64,000 nt of DNA, from the NCBI RefSeq assembly GCF_030867095.1, contig NC_081835.1, positions 16,934,501 to 16,998,500 on the forward strand. Direction: 5' to 3'. Origin of the DNA: Alligator mississippiensis (lineage: Eukaryota > Chordata > Crocodylia > Alligatoridae). Below, in pieces: positions 24,851 through 37,788 of the stretch; position 1 is the first letter of the stretch; each line of letters starts with the position of its first letter. Position numbers and translations under genes: made by a program. The notes beneath the pieces were generated by a model. The model was not told the origin of the DNA and did no database searches. It saw nothing but the letters and a program-made list of their open reading frames with translations.

Positions 24851-25519
24851 TGGGAGCAATTCTGTGACAGTGTAAAGAATCAGTCTGGACAATCTATGTG
24901 ATTTTTTACTTGCCAGCTTTCTGTAGGGGGGAGCAGTAGCACTGTAGAGAAGCAGGACTCTGTAGAGCATAAGATGAGACAGTAGTCTTGCCCTTCTCTA
25001 TCTCCATCCTATCCTGGGCTAATATCCTATGTATTCTTCCATGTTAAGACTGGAAGCTCTCTGGGACAGAGAATGGACTGTCCATTTTTTACTCACTTTA
25101 CTAAGGCTATTGAGGAGATGGATGGATTTATATTTATGGACAGTCCTTTGTTTATGTTGAGGGGTGCAGTGGTCAAATGGAGCAAAATCTCTTGCTATGA
25201 CTAGAGGCATGAGTTGCCTGAGCTGCAAATGGGAAGCTGGTCAAAGGGCATAGGCGGCTGGGCATAGTGCTAGTACTGGCACCACTCCCTTGTGTACTGG
25301 TGGCTGAGAAAGTGATGATGTTAGCATGGTGGGCTGTTAAGCTTGGATGGACCTTCTCATCTTTATTCATGTTATGATCTTTAGTTTATGAGATAGACCT
25401 TCAGTGGAGAGATACATGTAATAGCAGTCTAGAAATTTGAATAAATAAATAGTGTAGAAATTAAATTAGCATATTCTAGCAAAAGCCAGACGTATTCATG
25501 GCACTCTACAGGTATTAAA

Positions 25520-25993
25520 TGTCAGGGAACCTAATCAGGCAGCCAGGCCTAGGTTAATTGCCTAGGCAGCCACACTTGCCTTGAGTCTCTGTTTGACAAG
25601 CTGTGTCCTAGCTAATCAGCTGGCTAGCTTCCTGAGTGGCTGCTGAAAGTGCTGCCTCTCCATTTAACCCCAGCTGTAGCAGCGGACTCCCAGCTTAGCC
25701 AACAGTTTTGACCCTGGTCTGCTTTGGCAAGCCTTCTGGTTCCTGTGCTCTCTGGCTTTCCTGGTTCCTCACCCTGGTTCAGCTCTGTTCTCAGACTCTG
25801 ACTTGTCAAGTTACCATGTCCAAGGGATAATCCACATCTGATTCCTGGACTCTGACCCTGGCCTGTGTTTTGGACTCTGCTCCTGGATTTCTCTTCAGAC
25901 CTGATAATTTGGCTTCCAAACTCTGACCCAGGTCCTGACCCCTGCCTTTTCTCTATGGCTTAACTACTTGGCCAGACTGCCTAGGACCTAACA
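25520..25993. mobile_element. possible solo LTR, low confidence
   Basis: The block begins TGTCAGGGAACC and ends GACCTAACA, so it has TG...CA ends, and its interior is unlike its neighbours (repeated CTGGTTC and GACTCTGAC patterns). The flanking 5-mers (TTAAA and CTAAT) do not match, so the LTR call is weak. It lies between the LE3-linker junction exon and the 69-bp exon of the netrin gene. Confidence 0.3.
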
Positions 25994-26053
25994 CTAATTA
26001 AGCAAGCAATAATTAGCATTGAGTGCAAGGTTTTGTAGAACTCTAAATGGTAC

Positions 26054-26190
26054 CTGGATGTCTCAATGCAGAAAATCCCTGCTCATGATCGTTCCATTTC
26101 CACTCATCTTCACTTTCATTGGCGGGTGTGTGAATGAGGTCCGGGATTCGTCCACCAAGGGGGACATTGAAAAATGGCTTATTGTCATAA
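26054..26190 (-). CDS. netrin-4-like, linker exon between LE3 and NTR
   Basis: A pyrimidine-rich acceptor (TTCTGCTTCTACCCCCAG) precedes the exon. It completes a Gly codon (GG|T), encodes YDNKPFFNVPLGG, a charged linker with EDEWKWNDHEQ, and GFSALRHPG, and ends in phase 1. It covers residues 265-310. Netrin-4 has an equivalent linker with a Trp/Glu-rich stretch before the NTR domain. An Asn-Glu-Ser (ANESED) gives one potential N-glycosylation site. The upstream ATG frame extending past the acceptor is not coding. Confidence 0.92.
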
Positions 26191-27025
26191 CTGGGGGTAG
26201 AAGCAGAAGAACCATCTCCCATTAGGGTATGCAATGTTTATCAAAGAGGTTAGCTTCTTTAATAGTTTAGTATCTATAATTTCTTTAAAATGACTGAGCT
26301 AAATACTTGCAATTTACTCAGCACTTCTTAAAATCATGATGACAGCAGGTACTCACAAGATCAGCCCCACCAAAATCAGTGGGAGCTTAGCTACTCGGTA
26401 CCTCTCTGGATTTGTATTGGTGGTTTTTCTGGAGATTCAGTTCTTCCAATTTTCCATAGGAAACATACAGTTACCAGATCTGTTGAAGCTTCCTCATATC
26501 ACCCCTGATCTAAAGGGACCATCATGTTGGGCAAAGGAATAGTTAAGCCTCTGTGGCCTTTTCAGGCTTTGGCTGCTTTCTTGAAACAGCCACCATGGGA
26601 GCCATTTAGTCCCTGGGGGTGCTTTTTGTGAGATGGGTTCATGCCACCCAGGAACTAAAATAAGACTCTGCCCCTTGCTTCACTAAAGACACAGACCAAC
26701 ACAAGTTCTTTAGGTGCTTCAATTTATTTCTAAAGCAAGTGAAGCATTCAAAGAAGCTGAACAGAATCCTGGAGGGCTTTGCCCTTCAGAAATGCTTTTA
26801 GATCGTACTTTGGATGTCCAACCATGCTAGTGGCTAGGAAGCCACTCTGTGACTCTCTGTATGACCTACCACAAGGACTATGGATGCAGAAACTTGTTTT
26901 GTTCCCCCAGTGCTTTATCCACACCTTCAACTGCGTGCAGGCCTCCAAAGGTTAATATTAGCTTAATCTTAAAGACTCCCAAACAACTCAAAACATTAGC
27001 TTGCCATAAAAAGGAGCTCCTTTAC

Positions 27026-27239
27026 CCATTGAAACAGTTTCCAGTGTGCTGGTCACAGTCTCTGGCACAATCACAAGGACGACAGCCATTTTCTCCAAAC
27101 CCCCAGTATCCCATAAGGCATCTGTCACAGTTCGGGCCTGCCACGCCTGGCTTGCAGTAACAGAATCCAGTCTTCGGGTGGCACCGCCAGCTTCTGCTGA
27201 CGGTAGCATTGGCTGAGCCCATAGGTTGACAGGAGCAAG
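27026..27239 (-). CDS. netrin-4-like, LE3 (third laminin-type EGF) exon
   Basis: The exon starts after TTTAG, completes a Pro codon (C|CT) and encodes the cysteine series of a laminin-type EGF repeat: CSCQPMGSANATVS, CHPKTGFCYCKPGVAGPNCD, RCLMGYWGFGENGCRPCDC and a final CDQHTGNC. It covers residues 194-264 and ends in phase 2 (GG|GTAAAG). The GYWGFGxxGCRPCDC block is strongly netrin/laminin-like. NAT gives a potential N-glycosylation site. Cysteines are complete, so the domain should fold. It joins LE2 upstream and the linker downstream in frame. Confidence 0.96.
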
Positions 27240-27514
27240 CTAAAGAGATATGATAAGAAGCAACTGAGATTATGTGCCAGAGGGTCAGCTGTTTAGGTGA
27301 TATTTCTGCAAGGCTGATAAACCCTAGGACTCCACTCACTCCTGACACTCAGCAGTACTGATAAGCATTGCATTCTCAGGTGTGGTTCAACCTGGAAGTG
27401 GTATTTTGCAATCCTGGTGAAACATTTTTACCTCATTCAGAAGAGCAGTAGATTAAAAAAGAATCCGAGACCCACCTGTGTGCTCACCCCATTTACTAAC
27501 AGCCAAATCCTCTA

Positions 27515-27705
27515 CATTTGTGTTAATGCACTTTATCTGTTCACGCTTAAATTTGATACCTGCATTTGCAGGTATCAAATTTAAGATCAATTAGCCCTAA
27601 ACCACCATTTTTAAAGTGAATTAAGGGTGCACACATGTAAATGTGCGCCCTAATGCACCTTAAATTTAGGCTAATATGCCTTAAAGCATCTTGTATAGAT
27701 GCACC
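27515..27705. mobile_element. MITE-like fragment containing a 19-bp-arm palindrome
   Basis: The right part (GTATAGATGCACCC, with TAATGCACCTTAAATTTAGG) resembles the right ends of the ACT-flanked MITE family elsewhere in this window. The left end is not recognisable and may be truncated. A near-perfect hairpin (27546-27585) lies inside it. Confidence 0.45.
27546..27585. repeat. near-perfect palindrome, 19-bp arms, 2-nt spacer
   Basis: CTTAAATTTGATACCTGCA is followed by TT and then its exact reverse complement. Such a hairpin is normally short-lived unless it is part of a transposon end; the surrounding sequence looks MITE-derived. Confidence 0.9.
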
Positions 27706-27999
27706 CAGAGAAGAGTTTTTCATGTAATTCTTGATTGTTAATCTAACTTAATCCCAATTACATAGTTGGTCCAGTAAAAGATATCACCCTAAGCAATCCT
27801 TGATTGTCAGTGTAATACTTGGGGAGAATTACCCAAAGCAGTGAAATGAAAACAAGGAGGAGAAAAAATTGGCTGGATATCAGGACAGAAATTCTAGCCA
27901 TGAGCTCTATTATCCTGTAGAATAATATCCCAAGAATATGGTGGGATCCCTATTGCCTAGCAGAATTAAAATTAAACAGGGCAAAACATTAATAAAAGA

Positions 28000-30900
28000 A
28001 GAAAAAGGAAAACAGTTCTTTAGCAAATGTTCATGGCAGATCGATAAGATGACTAATGTGTTTTCCATCTCTCTAGCCCATGATTTTTTTAGTTTGAGTG
28101 GTAGAAATCCATGTTCTCTTTCCAATGTTATTTACGTGCAGTAGAGTTACTGAGCATGCTACATCTGTGAGTTCATTACAAGAAGGAAGAGAATGAGAAG
28201 AGATCTCCAAAACCACTAGAAATATTCTCAGCTACAACAGCTGTTCTCTTTGTACAGCTGGAGATGGCGTGGAAGAGCCAAGTGCAGCTTCCAAAGTCTG
28301 CTCCCATTTCAACACCAGCTCTGGGATACTTAGGAACAACTTGGGGACTGCTGAAAACTAGACCAGCTTGTTACAGCTCTCAGGAACCATTTCACCAGCA
28401 GACACAGTCTGGGACCCAGTAGAATGGTAGCCATGCTACCGAGATGCTCCCTATCCTAGGGGCATTATGGAGTTGGGAGAAAGCCATACATAGTGGATTA
28501 GCCTGGCTGAATAAGAGCTTGGACATCTCCCCAGGAGGGAGGTTCTCAGCTGGGACAACCTGGCATCTTGTCATCTTCTTTATGCTGCCAGAATGATCCT
28601 ACAGGACTAGAGCATGTGAGAAACTCTGACCCATTGACTTGTGTTGCTAGAATAGGTTTGGAGATGTGGCAAATTAAGCTGAATCTCTGCCCAAAATTCA
28701 AGCTCAGCATCTGTATTTTTTCTCCTTTTCATCATTGAAAATTGTGGTACCTTCTGGCTTGTGCTGGTACCAGAACCTTAAGTGTCAACACATCATTATT
28801 TCCATCATCTGGAGGCAGAACGGAACAAAAATCCCATTGGCAAGACCTGCCTTAGCAGAAATTTCCAGTCCAATGTTGGACACCCAGGATGTCCAAACAG
28901 CTTGGATCAAGAGCCAGCCTTTTGGATGCTTATCTCAACCAAATATGAGCTCCAACGCTTTTGAAGTTCTCTCCTCAATGCTTCTCATCAAACTACTCTT
29001 CTTCATGAGTTCACAGATAAGAGACCTAATGAACACACTGATTCCACACATTGCTTTCCAAGAGTGGGGGAGTCTGATGATGAGGAATGATAACTGCTGG
29101 GGTGATGGATTCACTTTTACACACATCATCACATTTATCATTCAGAAAAGAAAATATCTTTTGGGAACATTAATAAGTAAAAAAGCAGCATTGATGTGGT
29201 TTGTGTAACGGGTATTTTTCTTGTGATCTGCCATTAGATTATTTTTTCACTCTGTATTCTTCGATGCAGTATTTTTAATAATATTATTACACTGTGCTGT
29301 AGATTCAGTTGTTTTCAAGAGAATGCTACCACAATAGCCTCAGGCCAGAGAGTAAGCGTGCTATAATAAGCAGCGTATTTGACACAATGAACCAATTAGC
29401 TGGTGGTACAGTAGCAACGGTCTCTCCTGCTGTTGCCCTGCAGGAGTCTTGAGTTTGGAAATCATCCCATGGTTTTTGCTCCCCAGGACATAGGGATCCT
29501 GTGTAGCCTCACAATGCACATATGAATCAGAAATTTCATAACTGGCTTCTGCTTTTTAGGGTTCAACTTGAGACATCCTGGCCCTGATTTTTGGGAGGGC
29601 TGAGTACTCACCATGCCAAAAATAGAGGCATCTGATAAAAGCTGATGTATTTGAGAATGTTGTCATGGTCTTTGGAATATGGGAAGTTAGCATTTATTGT
29701 GCTACTGATATGTCTGAGCCACAAACCTGGAATTATTTGAATCCAAGCTCTTTATTTCCTCTAATTACCTGTATAACTAGAATCCAGCTGCACAGTTCAC
29801 ACCTGACATTTGCCAACATTCACTAGCATTTGGAATCCAGGGTTCTAGCTTGGATATGTCTCTAGTTTGAAAATTGCTCCATTTCCTTTCTTCTTGCCAG
29901 GTTGTAATAGCTGGTGTCAGACATCCGCTGATGCAAATTTGTGTAGCAGCAATGCAGCTGTACTAGCTAACACCAGTTGAGGCTAGGAGCCCTGAGTCAC
30001 TAAGTGTGGGGTCCATCATTCCAGCCAAGGGGAAAGTGCTGCAATGGGTAACTAACAGCAGAGGTCAAGAAGGAAGGTAAAGAAAAGGTGCATAGGTTTT
30101 CTTGTAAGATGAGGATTTGCATACAGAAAGTGGGCATTGCCCCCAGTTAGAAGCCTTGGCATCCCTTGCTGGACTGAAAAGCAAAGTCAAATAAATACGT
30201 GACACTTTCAGATGAATTATAAAAGAGGCTTGCGAATGCTCCCCTCAGCCTGAATTTACTTAATGTTTCAGCTTGGGTGTACGCACTGTCTAGCTTCCAG
30301 GCTATTGTATCCAAACTTCTAATTGTGTACCTCCAGGTAATGCCCAAAACATGAATCTGAATGTCACATGCTAAAGGGCAGCTGTTGACGACTCAGGTTT
30401 TATCTAATCATAGATTTGCTGATAAATCTCATGAATAAAGGGACATAAGCAAGTTCCTAACCACTAAGCTCCCAGCATTTGACAATACAATGTCTTTCCC
30501 TGCTGATTTTTGCTCTTTTCCTCTTGGCAAACACTAGTTTTCTCCCCATCCGCTTCCCATTCTGACAAAACACAAACCAACACGACAATGGCTTTATTTG
30601 TCAAAGGCATCATCAGTGATGTTAGGCACAGCGTGCAGACAGTTCTGGCTCAGAGATGGCCAGTCAGAGATGGTTCCCCCCACTGCAGCAGCAACACAAC
30701 ACAATATGACATGGCTGTGTATTAGAGGTACATGCTGATGGTCACCGAAGTAACACAAAGCACCCACATGGATTTTTCCTGACAACTGCTGTCATAAGAT
30801 TTTTGTTAGGATGCTACTGTTAAAGAGAGAACCAAGTAATGGAGGGGAGGGGTTGGGGGGGGGGGGGAAGTAATAAAGTCCTCGCTGCTCAGCTTCCAAA

Positions 30901-33900
30901 TAAATCTATCTGCTCTCAGCACAGCTGTTTCCAGGCTTAAATAGACACAAGTGGAAGGCACAATATTGGTTGCAACAGGATGGTCCCAAGCAACAGGAAA
31001 ATAGCAGGTGCTCCACACATGTGCAATAGGCTCAGAGACAGCTAGCCTGTCACTACTGTTTAAAAGTACTGTGCAAGACACAGTGAAGTGCAGATTCAAA
31101 TGGTTTCATGAAAAACTGCCATTTTTTAAAAACAAAACAAAGTCCTTGGAGTGTGATGCATATTCCCTAGCAAATCACAGTGGTTGTTAATTCAGGTCAG
31201 GTTTGGGGCTGAATGCCCTGCGTAAATGCCCCTTACATCAAGGACAACAGATATTCAGTTGTAGGTGGTCACTGCATTGGTGGCTGATGAAGAAGAGACT
31301 GATTCCGACAAAGATGTCATTGAGCCCACCAAATATTACAAGTAAAAGCTTCATTGCTTTGTTAAGTGGGGTAAAGAGGAAAAAAAGGAACAGCTTCCTT
31401 GAGTATGTGTGTGTACATGCACGCATGTGCACATTTTAATGTTCAAACTCTGTGCTTAGAAAAAGCCTGCATTTTTTTACATAAGCAATGAGTAAGTACA
31501 AAAGATGGTGTCGATTTAGAAGTATCCTTTAAGCCTCCAAATAAGCCACAGGAAAGAGCCAAGGATACAGCAGCTTTTCTAACCATTGGTTAGGAAACAA
31601 TTAGGCTTCGCAAGGCTTCCGAGTCAAAGCTCCCTTACAAGTCTATATTCAGCCTGTTTAATCCTGCATTGTCACCCCCAATAACAAGCAGGTGTGTGCT
31701 GTGCTCTGTGGCTCTTTTCAAGTCCTTTACTTTGTTTTTATCTAAGCAGTGTCAAAACAAAGCTCTGCGCATGACCTGGCTCTCATTCATCCCCAGCTGC
31801 TAGGAACAGGAGAAGCAAAGAGGTCAGAGACAGGCGATCTCTCCAGATGAAAAGGAATGGCAGACTCATATTTATGTGTTAAATCTCAGCTGGGATTTTT
31901 TTTAAGGGACTGTCTTTGCAGTCTTATAAATGGACAGTCAGTGACGAGGGATTTGGATAGTACCAGTGTATCCCATTGTTATACAACCCCCTCTCCCCCT
32001 TTTTTTCCTAGCTGTGATTAAGAGAGAATGCTGCTGATTATTATGACTAATGCCCAAAGATTCCTTCTGAGCCTGGCAGAGTCCCGTTAACTTGTCAGGA
32101 GCCCGAGGGGGCTGTCACAGCAAAACCTAGACTTTGCTCTGGATGGAAGAGCACTCTTCAAGCGTGCTTTCTCAACAGGATTAATGCAGCATTTCATTCA
32201 GCTTTTTCATCAGGTTCCCTTTCCTAGCTCAGCATCTACTGTACACACAGGATGAGTTTGGATTCCCTGGGGTGGCTTTTCTCCTTTCCCCACAAATATG
32301 AAGCTGAGAAACAAATTGCTCACACCAAAAACATCTGTATGATCTGCTGCGTCCAATTCATTATTGCTCTCTGTCATTTGCCAGGATCATCAAATGCTGG
32401 GATCATTTATTTAGTTCTCATAATCTGGTACTACCTCCATGCTTTCCTTAGGCAAAACAAGCTGAAGTGTACCACCTGCCATAACCAAACCCCCACAAAT
32501 TTATTTTCCCGGCCGTGGCAATTTTTCCAGTGATCAGTAGACTGAGGTGTGGTGAAACGCACATGCATGGGTTAAATTTCACTCACAGACAAATTCTCAA
32601 TCTTCCAGATTGAGCACCTGGATTTGACATAAGAATGGGGGTGCTTTATGGTGGTCATGAGGATGAAATCTTTCCCTCAAAAAACCTATTCCTGCTCTAC
32701 CTAACATAATGTTCTTCCTTCCCACAACCCTGGAGCTTCAAGGCCCTGGCTATCCTAGTGCTTGTGAGGTTGCAATCACTGCTGGTGCTGCCCCAGACAG
32801 AGTAAAACAGGGGGAGATTTTCTGCCATGTAAATGCAGCATTGCACATATGTGCATACTCTCTCTCTCTTTTTCAAGATAATTTCTGCAACTCAGTCCTC
32901 TCAATATACAGAAAGTCATCCTATTTAGGTAATCAGCTAAATGTCATGGTGGGAATTGTCCTCCTCATCTGTCAGTAAGGTGGAAAAAGGCATAAACTAT
33001 TATACCCATTAAAAGTATGTCCCTCTGAACAGGCTGACCAAACACTGAATGACCCTCCTTGTTCTATTCAAATAAAAGGGTGGCACACATTTACCATTTT
33101 TTTTGCTCATTTTTTTTTGGTTTTGTGTGTCCTTTTCTTAGGCCTCATACCAGTAAATACTCAAACTCAAAGTGTGACTTCAGGCCTGCAAGGGGTCCCA
33201 TCCATGCTTCAAAACAAGTCCACACTTAGTGCTATGTCGAATTTGAACCTGTGTGGAAGCTGTACCTGGTAGGAAAAAAAACTTTTGTGTTTGCCTTTGG
33301 GAGCCTTTCTATGCAGCATCTATCATGTTGGGAAAAACATTTCTGTTCCTTACTGTGCTGGCACAAGGAGCACATCTATTTGAAGAGGATATATTTCTGC
33401 TTATTAGACTGTATCCCACTGAAATGTTTTCTTTTGTCTTTTGTAGAGTACTGGCAAGATGTACAGAGAGGATGGTAACCAGACCAGGCAAAAGAAGCAG
33501 AAGTAAGACCAGGGTCTGATTTCACCCTGGCAGCCTGTTCTAGGGTTTCTTCCAAGACGAGCTGTATTTTTAAACAACATTTTTTATTTTCTTGTACTCT
33601 CCAGTGCTCCTTGACTTCAATGATTATCTAATATTACACACGATGCTGGTTACCTCACCATCACCCTGCTGTCAAATACCAGAGCTTGTACCCAGATACT
33701 TTCAGGTACCATGGGACTGAAATCTAATCTACTGGAACAACCAGTCATGCTTACGACAAAACTTTGCTTACAGCACTTCCTCTCAAAGCAGGAATGAGCT
33801 AAATGAGTTATCTGGAAAGTTCATCATAACAAAAGAGAATTGGGCACATTGGTAGGTCAGCCAGGAAGCTTCCTTCCCCATCTCCCACAACTAATGAGTC

Positions 33901-34782
33901 TCGAGGCACAGTTATGTTATCAAAGAGAAAAATTTGGGGGAATGTCAAGGTATGAGCTGGCAGTAAGATCCAAAGAAACATGAATGTGAAAGAGCAGATG
34001 CATAGAAAATATTATAAACAGGGTTCATGTGATACTGAAGATCAGAAAGAAGAGGGGGTCTACCCAATTTGTCTAGAGTATGCTTGACCAGAGCTATCAA
34101 ATTGCACAATGGATAATGACAGGAATTAATACAGGTCACAAAGGAGAAAGTTCCTCTATGTCAGCAACCCATGTCAGGAGTGGGATGAAAAATAATTTCA
34201 GAGATGAGAGAAAGATCTTCACTCAGAAACACTGGAGGGAAACTGTCCAAAGGGGGAAACAAAAAGATGAATTGCTACCAAATGTTTAAATCTTCTACAC
34301 TGATATTAAATGGAATCAAAGGTCTAAGATCTGGCAGGAAGTCCAGAGCCTCAGACTCTTTCCCCACCCCTGACAGTCAATATTTTACATTTGCTTGCAC
34401 AGAGGATGTAAAATCAAACTGTGGCTTACTGGACCCTCACAGTAGTTGGACTCTATACATACAGTGCACATTGTAAACCTCTTTGGAGTAGAGCTAAATG
34501 AAAAATTGGACACGCTAAGATAGGAGCAGCAGCATTTTAAATGCAAATGCAGCAAGAGTGAAACTTTCCTTAAAGATTAAATGGCTTCAGAGAATCAAGT
34601 TAAGAAAATCAGAGCATTCATTTGATAACAGGAGGAAAGGAGCTGTTTTATGAGCTGTTTCCACAGGTAGCTGTGGCTAACTTTAATGGTTTGGACCAGC
34701 TCAGTTCAATCTATAATATTCAACCCCCCAAAAACTTTTGCCACTTATTGGGCCCGTGGTGCATTGTAATGGAGTTACTTAC
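28000..34782. other. netrin-4-like intron (LE2-LE3), no gene seen
   Basis: The stretch is mostly unique AT-rich sequence with a G-run near 30,840-30,868. A + strand frame at 28,735-29,208 has no recognisable domain or splice logic. The 31,990-32,250 part looks like conserved non-coding DNA and is a finding. No repeat family was identified with certainty. Confidence 0.5.
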
Positions 34783-34971
34783 GTCTGCAGGCTTCAGGAG
34801 AAGACATAGGTTTCTCCTTATCTCGGTAAAACCCAGGTCTGCACCTCTGACACCGATGCCCCTCCGTGTTATGCTTGCAGTTGTCACAGATTCCACCACT
34901 GCGTTTTCCTGATGCTAGCCAAACACTAAGGTCAAAGTGGCAGCTATCTGCATGGTTGTGACAGCGGCACC
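34783..34971 (-). CDS. netrin-4-like, LE2 (second laminin-type EGF) exon
   Basis: The acceptor CTAACAG precedes the exon, which completes an Arg codon (A|GG). It encodes CRCHNHADSCHFDLSVWLAS, GKRSGGICDNCKHNTEG, HRCQRC and PGFYRDKEKP before a phase-1 donor (C|GTAAGT). It covers residues 131-193. HADxCHFD, CDxCxHNTEG and RCxPGFYRD are textbook laminin-type EGF landmarks shared with netrin-4. All expected cysteines are present. Confidence 0.96.
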
Positions 34972-35494
34972 CTGTTAGGGAGCAAGAAACCACACTGCTC
35001 ATTCACTTTTATAATGCTCACAGTGTATGATCCCATTCAAGTGACAAAGTTTTGCTGCAGGGAATTTTTCCATAAATAAATGTGTTCCTATGTTTTGCTT
35101 CTGTCCAGCTTCCTCAGTGTCAACAGATAACTAAAAATCTCAAAGCAAAGGAGGCTTCTGGTAATGACCAGCAGGCTTGGATGATCACATGAAAAAAACA
35201 GCTGTCCCAAACTGTAGAGATTACCTTAGCCTCAAAATTCCACCGACAGATGAGCCTGAACCAAAGCCCCACATCTGAAAACTGTCTAATTTTGTAAAAG
35301 TTCATATTCAAGCCCAGATCTAAACACTAGACCATGTCTCCTTCCACTGTTGTCCTCCTATTTACAACCTGTCAGACTTAAGTCTTTGGGTCATACCAGA
35401 TAAACCTCCATTAGGGATGGTGGGATATTTCTTGGCAACAGTGATTTTTGGGCAGACAGCTTTGTTTTTCTGTACAACAAGTTTTTTTCAGAGT

Positions 35495-35518
35495 GTCTGT
35501 TTATATATATAAACAGAC
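35495..35518. repeat. perfect 24-bp palindrome with AT core
   Basis: GTCTGTTTATAT is followed directly by its reverse complement with no spacer. It is followed by a further TA-rich run to about 35,541. It may form a cruciform. It lies in the netrin intron between LE1 and LE2 exons. Confidence 0.9.
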
Positions 35519-35964
35519 ATATATATTTATATATATATAAATCAAATACCTGAAAACCACAATATTTTGGCCCAAACTTCAGATATGCTGCCACAGCACC
35601 TTGTAGACAATACAATTTGGTTACCTCTTGTCCCTGTTCCCCTCTATACACGGGTTATAACTGGTTTCCAGTTACATCAGATTTCCCAGTGTACTGTGGC
35701 CTTGTGACTCCCAGCATATACCACCATCCATCAACAAAAGGGGAGATCCCACTACATCTGGGGAAACATAGTTTGATCAAGGAGGAGACAGGGGGCATGA
35801 GAGATCCAAAATGACCCTCCCCAGTGGCATTATGGCATCTGTAATAAAACTGTTTCTGATTTGGGCTGAGGGTTTTTTTGGAAAAAATGTATTTCATGAT
35901 GGGGGGGGGGTTATTTATTTTTGTGGCCCATCAAACTTCTCAGCACAACCCCTGCTATTATTAT

Positions 35965-36050
35965 TTGCATTCACAAAATTGTAGAAAATTGGGGCTGGAA
36001 GGGATCCCAAGAGGTAATCTAGTCCAACCAGTTCTAGTCATTTGTTAAGC
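35965..36050 (-). mobile_element. short CR1 3'-end fragment, reverse orientation
   Basis: The + strand reads TTGTAGAAAATTGGGGCTGG followed by AAGGGATCCCAAGAGGTAAT and CTAGTCCAACC, which is the inverted CR1 3' terminus. Only the extreme end remains. Confidence 0.75.
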
Positions 36051-36300
36051 TGTTGCTTTTGCAAAGCAGATATAATGACAAAGAGACAGATTTTTGGGGA
36101 CATTTCTGTGTCCTGAAAATCTACCTTGAAGCAGGCAAGCTGATCCCACAACAAAGCTGTTGCTATCGTTAGCAAACCTCTCCAGATCTCTCTTTAAAAG
36201 GGCACATCGTTTGTTCAGCTTGATTAAGGCTGTTTTGCTCCCAATTTAAGCCTCATACTATGAAAGATTGTGAATATTTTTTTTCTACCTAAGTCATACT

Positions 36301-36908
36301 GGGCACGTGTATACAAGATGCAGTAATGCGCATTAACCTATTCTATTGCATTAGCACATCATGGCAAAAATCATGCTAATGTGCAGTAGAATTAGTCAAC
36401 CACACGTTAAGCATCACAAAAAAATTTGCCTTCACTACTGCACATTAGTCTGAGCTAACGCACCTTTACATGAATGGTGTGTGCCCCCAGCAGCTGGGGG
36501 GGACACAGCTGCGCTGGCGGTGGCAGAAGCACGGTGGCAGGACCCTGGCAGCAGGAAGCGGGGAGCTCCCGCAGATGTCGCCAGCACTGGTGGTGGTGGT
36601 GAGGGGGGTTTGGTGAGCGCCAACTGCAGGTCGGCGACCGGCAGCAGCCAGAGGCGATCATGGACTGCCTGCAGACAGCGCCGGTGGTGCTGGCGGTGGG
36701 GTGGGAAGCAGTGATCGCCCACAGGCACTGCTGACAGTGTTGTCACCACCTTTTTGCAGGGGGTGCACTGCCATGTGCAAGGGGTGCATGTGCACCTGCA
36801 TTCACCCCCCACACGTCGCCCCTGCACTTTTGTGTAGTATCTCATATTAGAGGTACTACACCCAACGCACAGTAGCAAAGGCACATCAATGCAGGTGCAG
36901 ATGCACCC
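36301..36908. mobile_element. ACT-flanked MITE with GC-rich core
   Basis: The ends GGGCACGTGTATACAAGATG and, inverted, GGGTGCATCTGCACCTGC are imperfect terminal inverted repeats. Both sides carry ACT (36298-36300 and 36909-36911), consistent with a 3-bp duplication. The arms are AT-rich with repeated GCATTA and TGCACATTAG motifs. The middle (about 36,475-36,830) is strongly GC-rich. A 3-bp duplication points to the PIF/Harbinger group, by inference. The frames within the core are composition artefacts. Confidence 0.65.
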
Positions 36909-37661
36909 ACTGTGAATTGTTTTAATCAGCAGTATCCTATGTTATGTTTTGCACTTTGCTAAGGGGTAAGAAACAGAAGGACACAGATTTTGAATTCTTC
37001 CAAGCTATGGGGGCATTTGGATCCGTGTTTTTAGTTGATCCCTTTATAAAGATGTCATGAAATTATGATCTAGATGTCACGAAATTGCAATTTCAGACTT
37101 GCAAGCATGGGTGTTGTTTCAGACCACTGCAGATAGAGAGGTCATCTGTTAAATCCAGATCTAGCTTTGGATTATGACTCTCTTCTATGACCTCATAACT
37201 TACTTGTTAATAAATACATACAATGACAAATGATAATTTTGTGTCATAATGAATACAAACATTGAATCAACTAATTTAAAAAGTTGTTGAAACCTTGTTC
37301 CTACACACATACTAAAGACAGATCACTAAATCTTCTTTTGTACCATGACATTTATTTCCTTATGCTATATTAACATACTACAGTTCTGTAGAGTAGGGAA
37401 ATGAATGAAGGGATGTGTTTCTTTGAAGAGCAGCGTTCTGTCTTGTAAGTTCAATATTTCAGTAGATCAAATCGTTCAATTATATTAAAAAACTGCACTG
37501 ATTGAAACAACTTTCAAGCAGTTGCTTAGCAGTTCATTCCCCATCTGTTGCAAGAGCACCATAAATCTAGACTGGATGAATTACCTATTATAGAACTTTT
37601 CCTACTTAGACAGTGATTTATTATCCTGAGACCTTGGATCATTAAACTCCCTCCCACTTAC

Positions 37662-37788
37662 TTCTGCATTCATTTGATGCACCAGTTTTTCCATCTCCTG
37701 GCTTCCAAAGCTGGTCATTGTATAATGGTGCACACCTCTCACAGTGGTCCCCTGCTGTGTTGTGTCTGCACACACACTTCCCATGGAC
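37662..37788 (-). CDS. netrin-4-like, LE1 (first laminin-type EGF) exon
   Basis: The exon follows acceptor CTGACAG in phase 0 and encodes VHGKCVCRHNTAGDHCERC, APLYNDQLWKPGDGKTG and ASNECR, ending in phase 1 (A|GTAAGT). It covers residues 89-131. It completes the EGF repeat begun by GSCFCNGHAEEC on the previous exon. The HNTAGxHCxRCAPLYND and NECR landmarks are diagnostic of netrins. It was not represented as an in-frame ORF and was read directly from the - strand. Confidence 0.95.

Noticed and set aside
28735..29208. 157-codon + strand open frame in the LE2-LE3 intron
   Set aside because: No domain, no splice support, ordinary AT-rich composition, and overlapping frames on the other strand; expected by chance.
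27026..34971. Laminin subunit gene
   Set aside because: Only three EGF repeats followed by an NTR domain; laminins have many repeats and no NTR end.
36435..36884. 149-codon - strand frame rich in Cys, Pro and Arg
   Set aside because: It lies in the GC-rich core of a MITE; open because of base composition.
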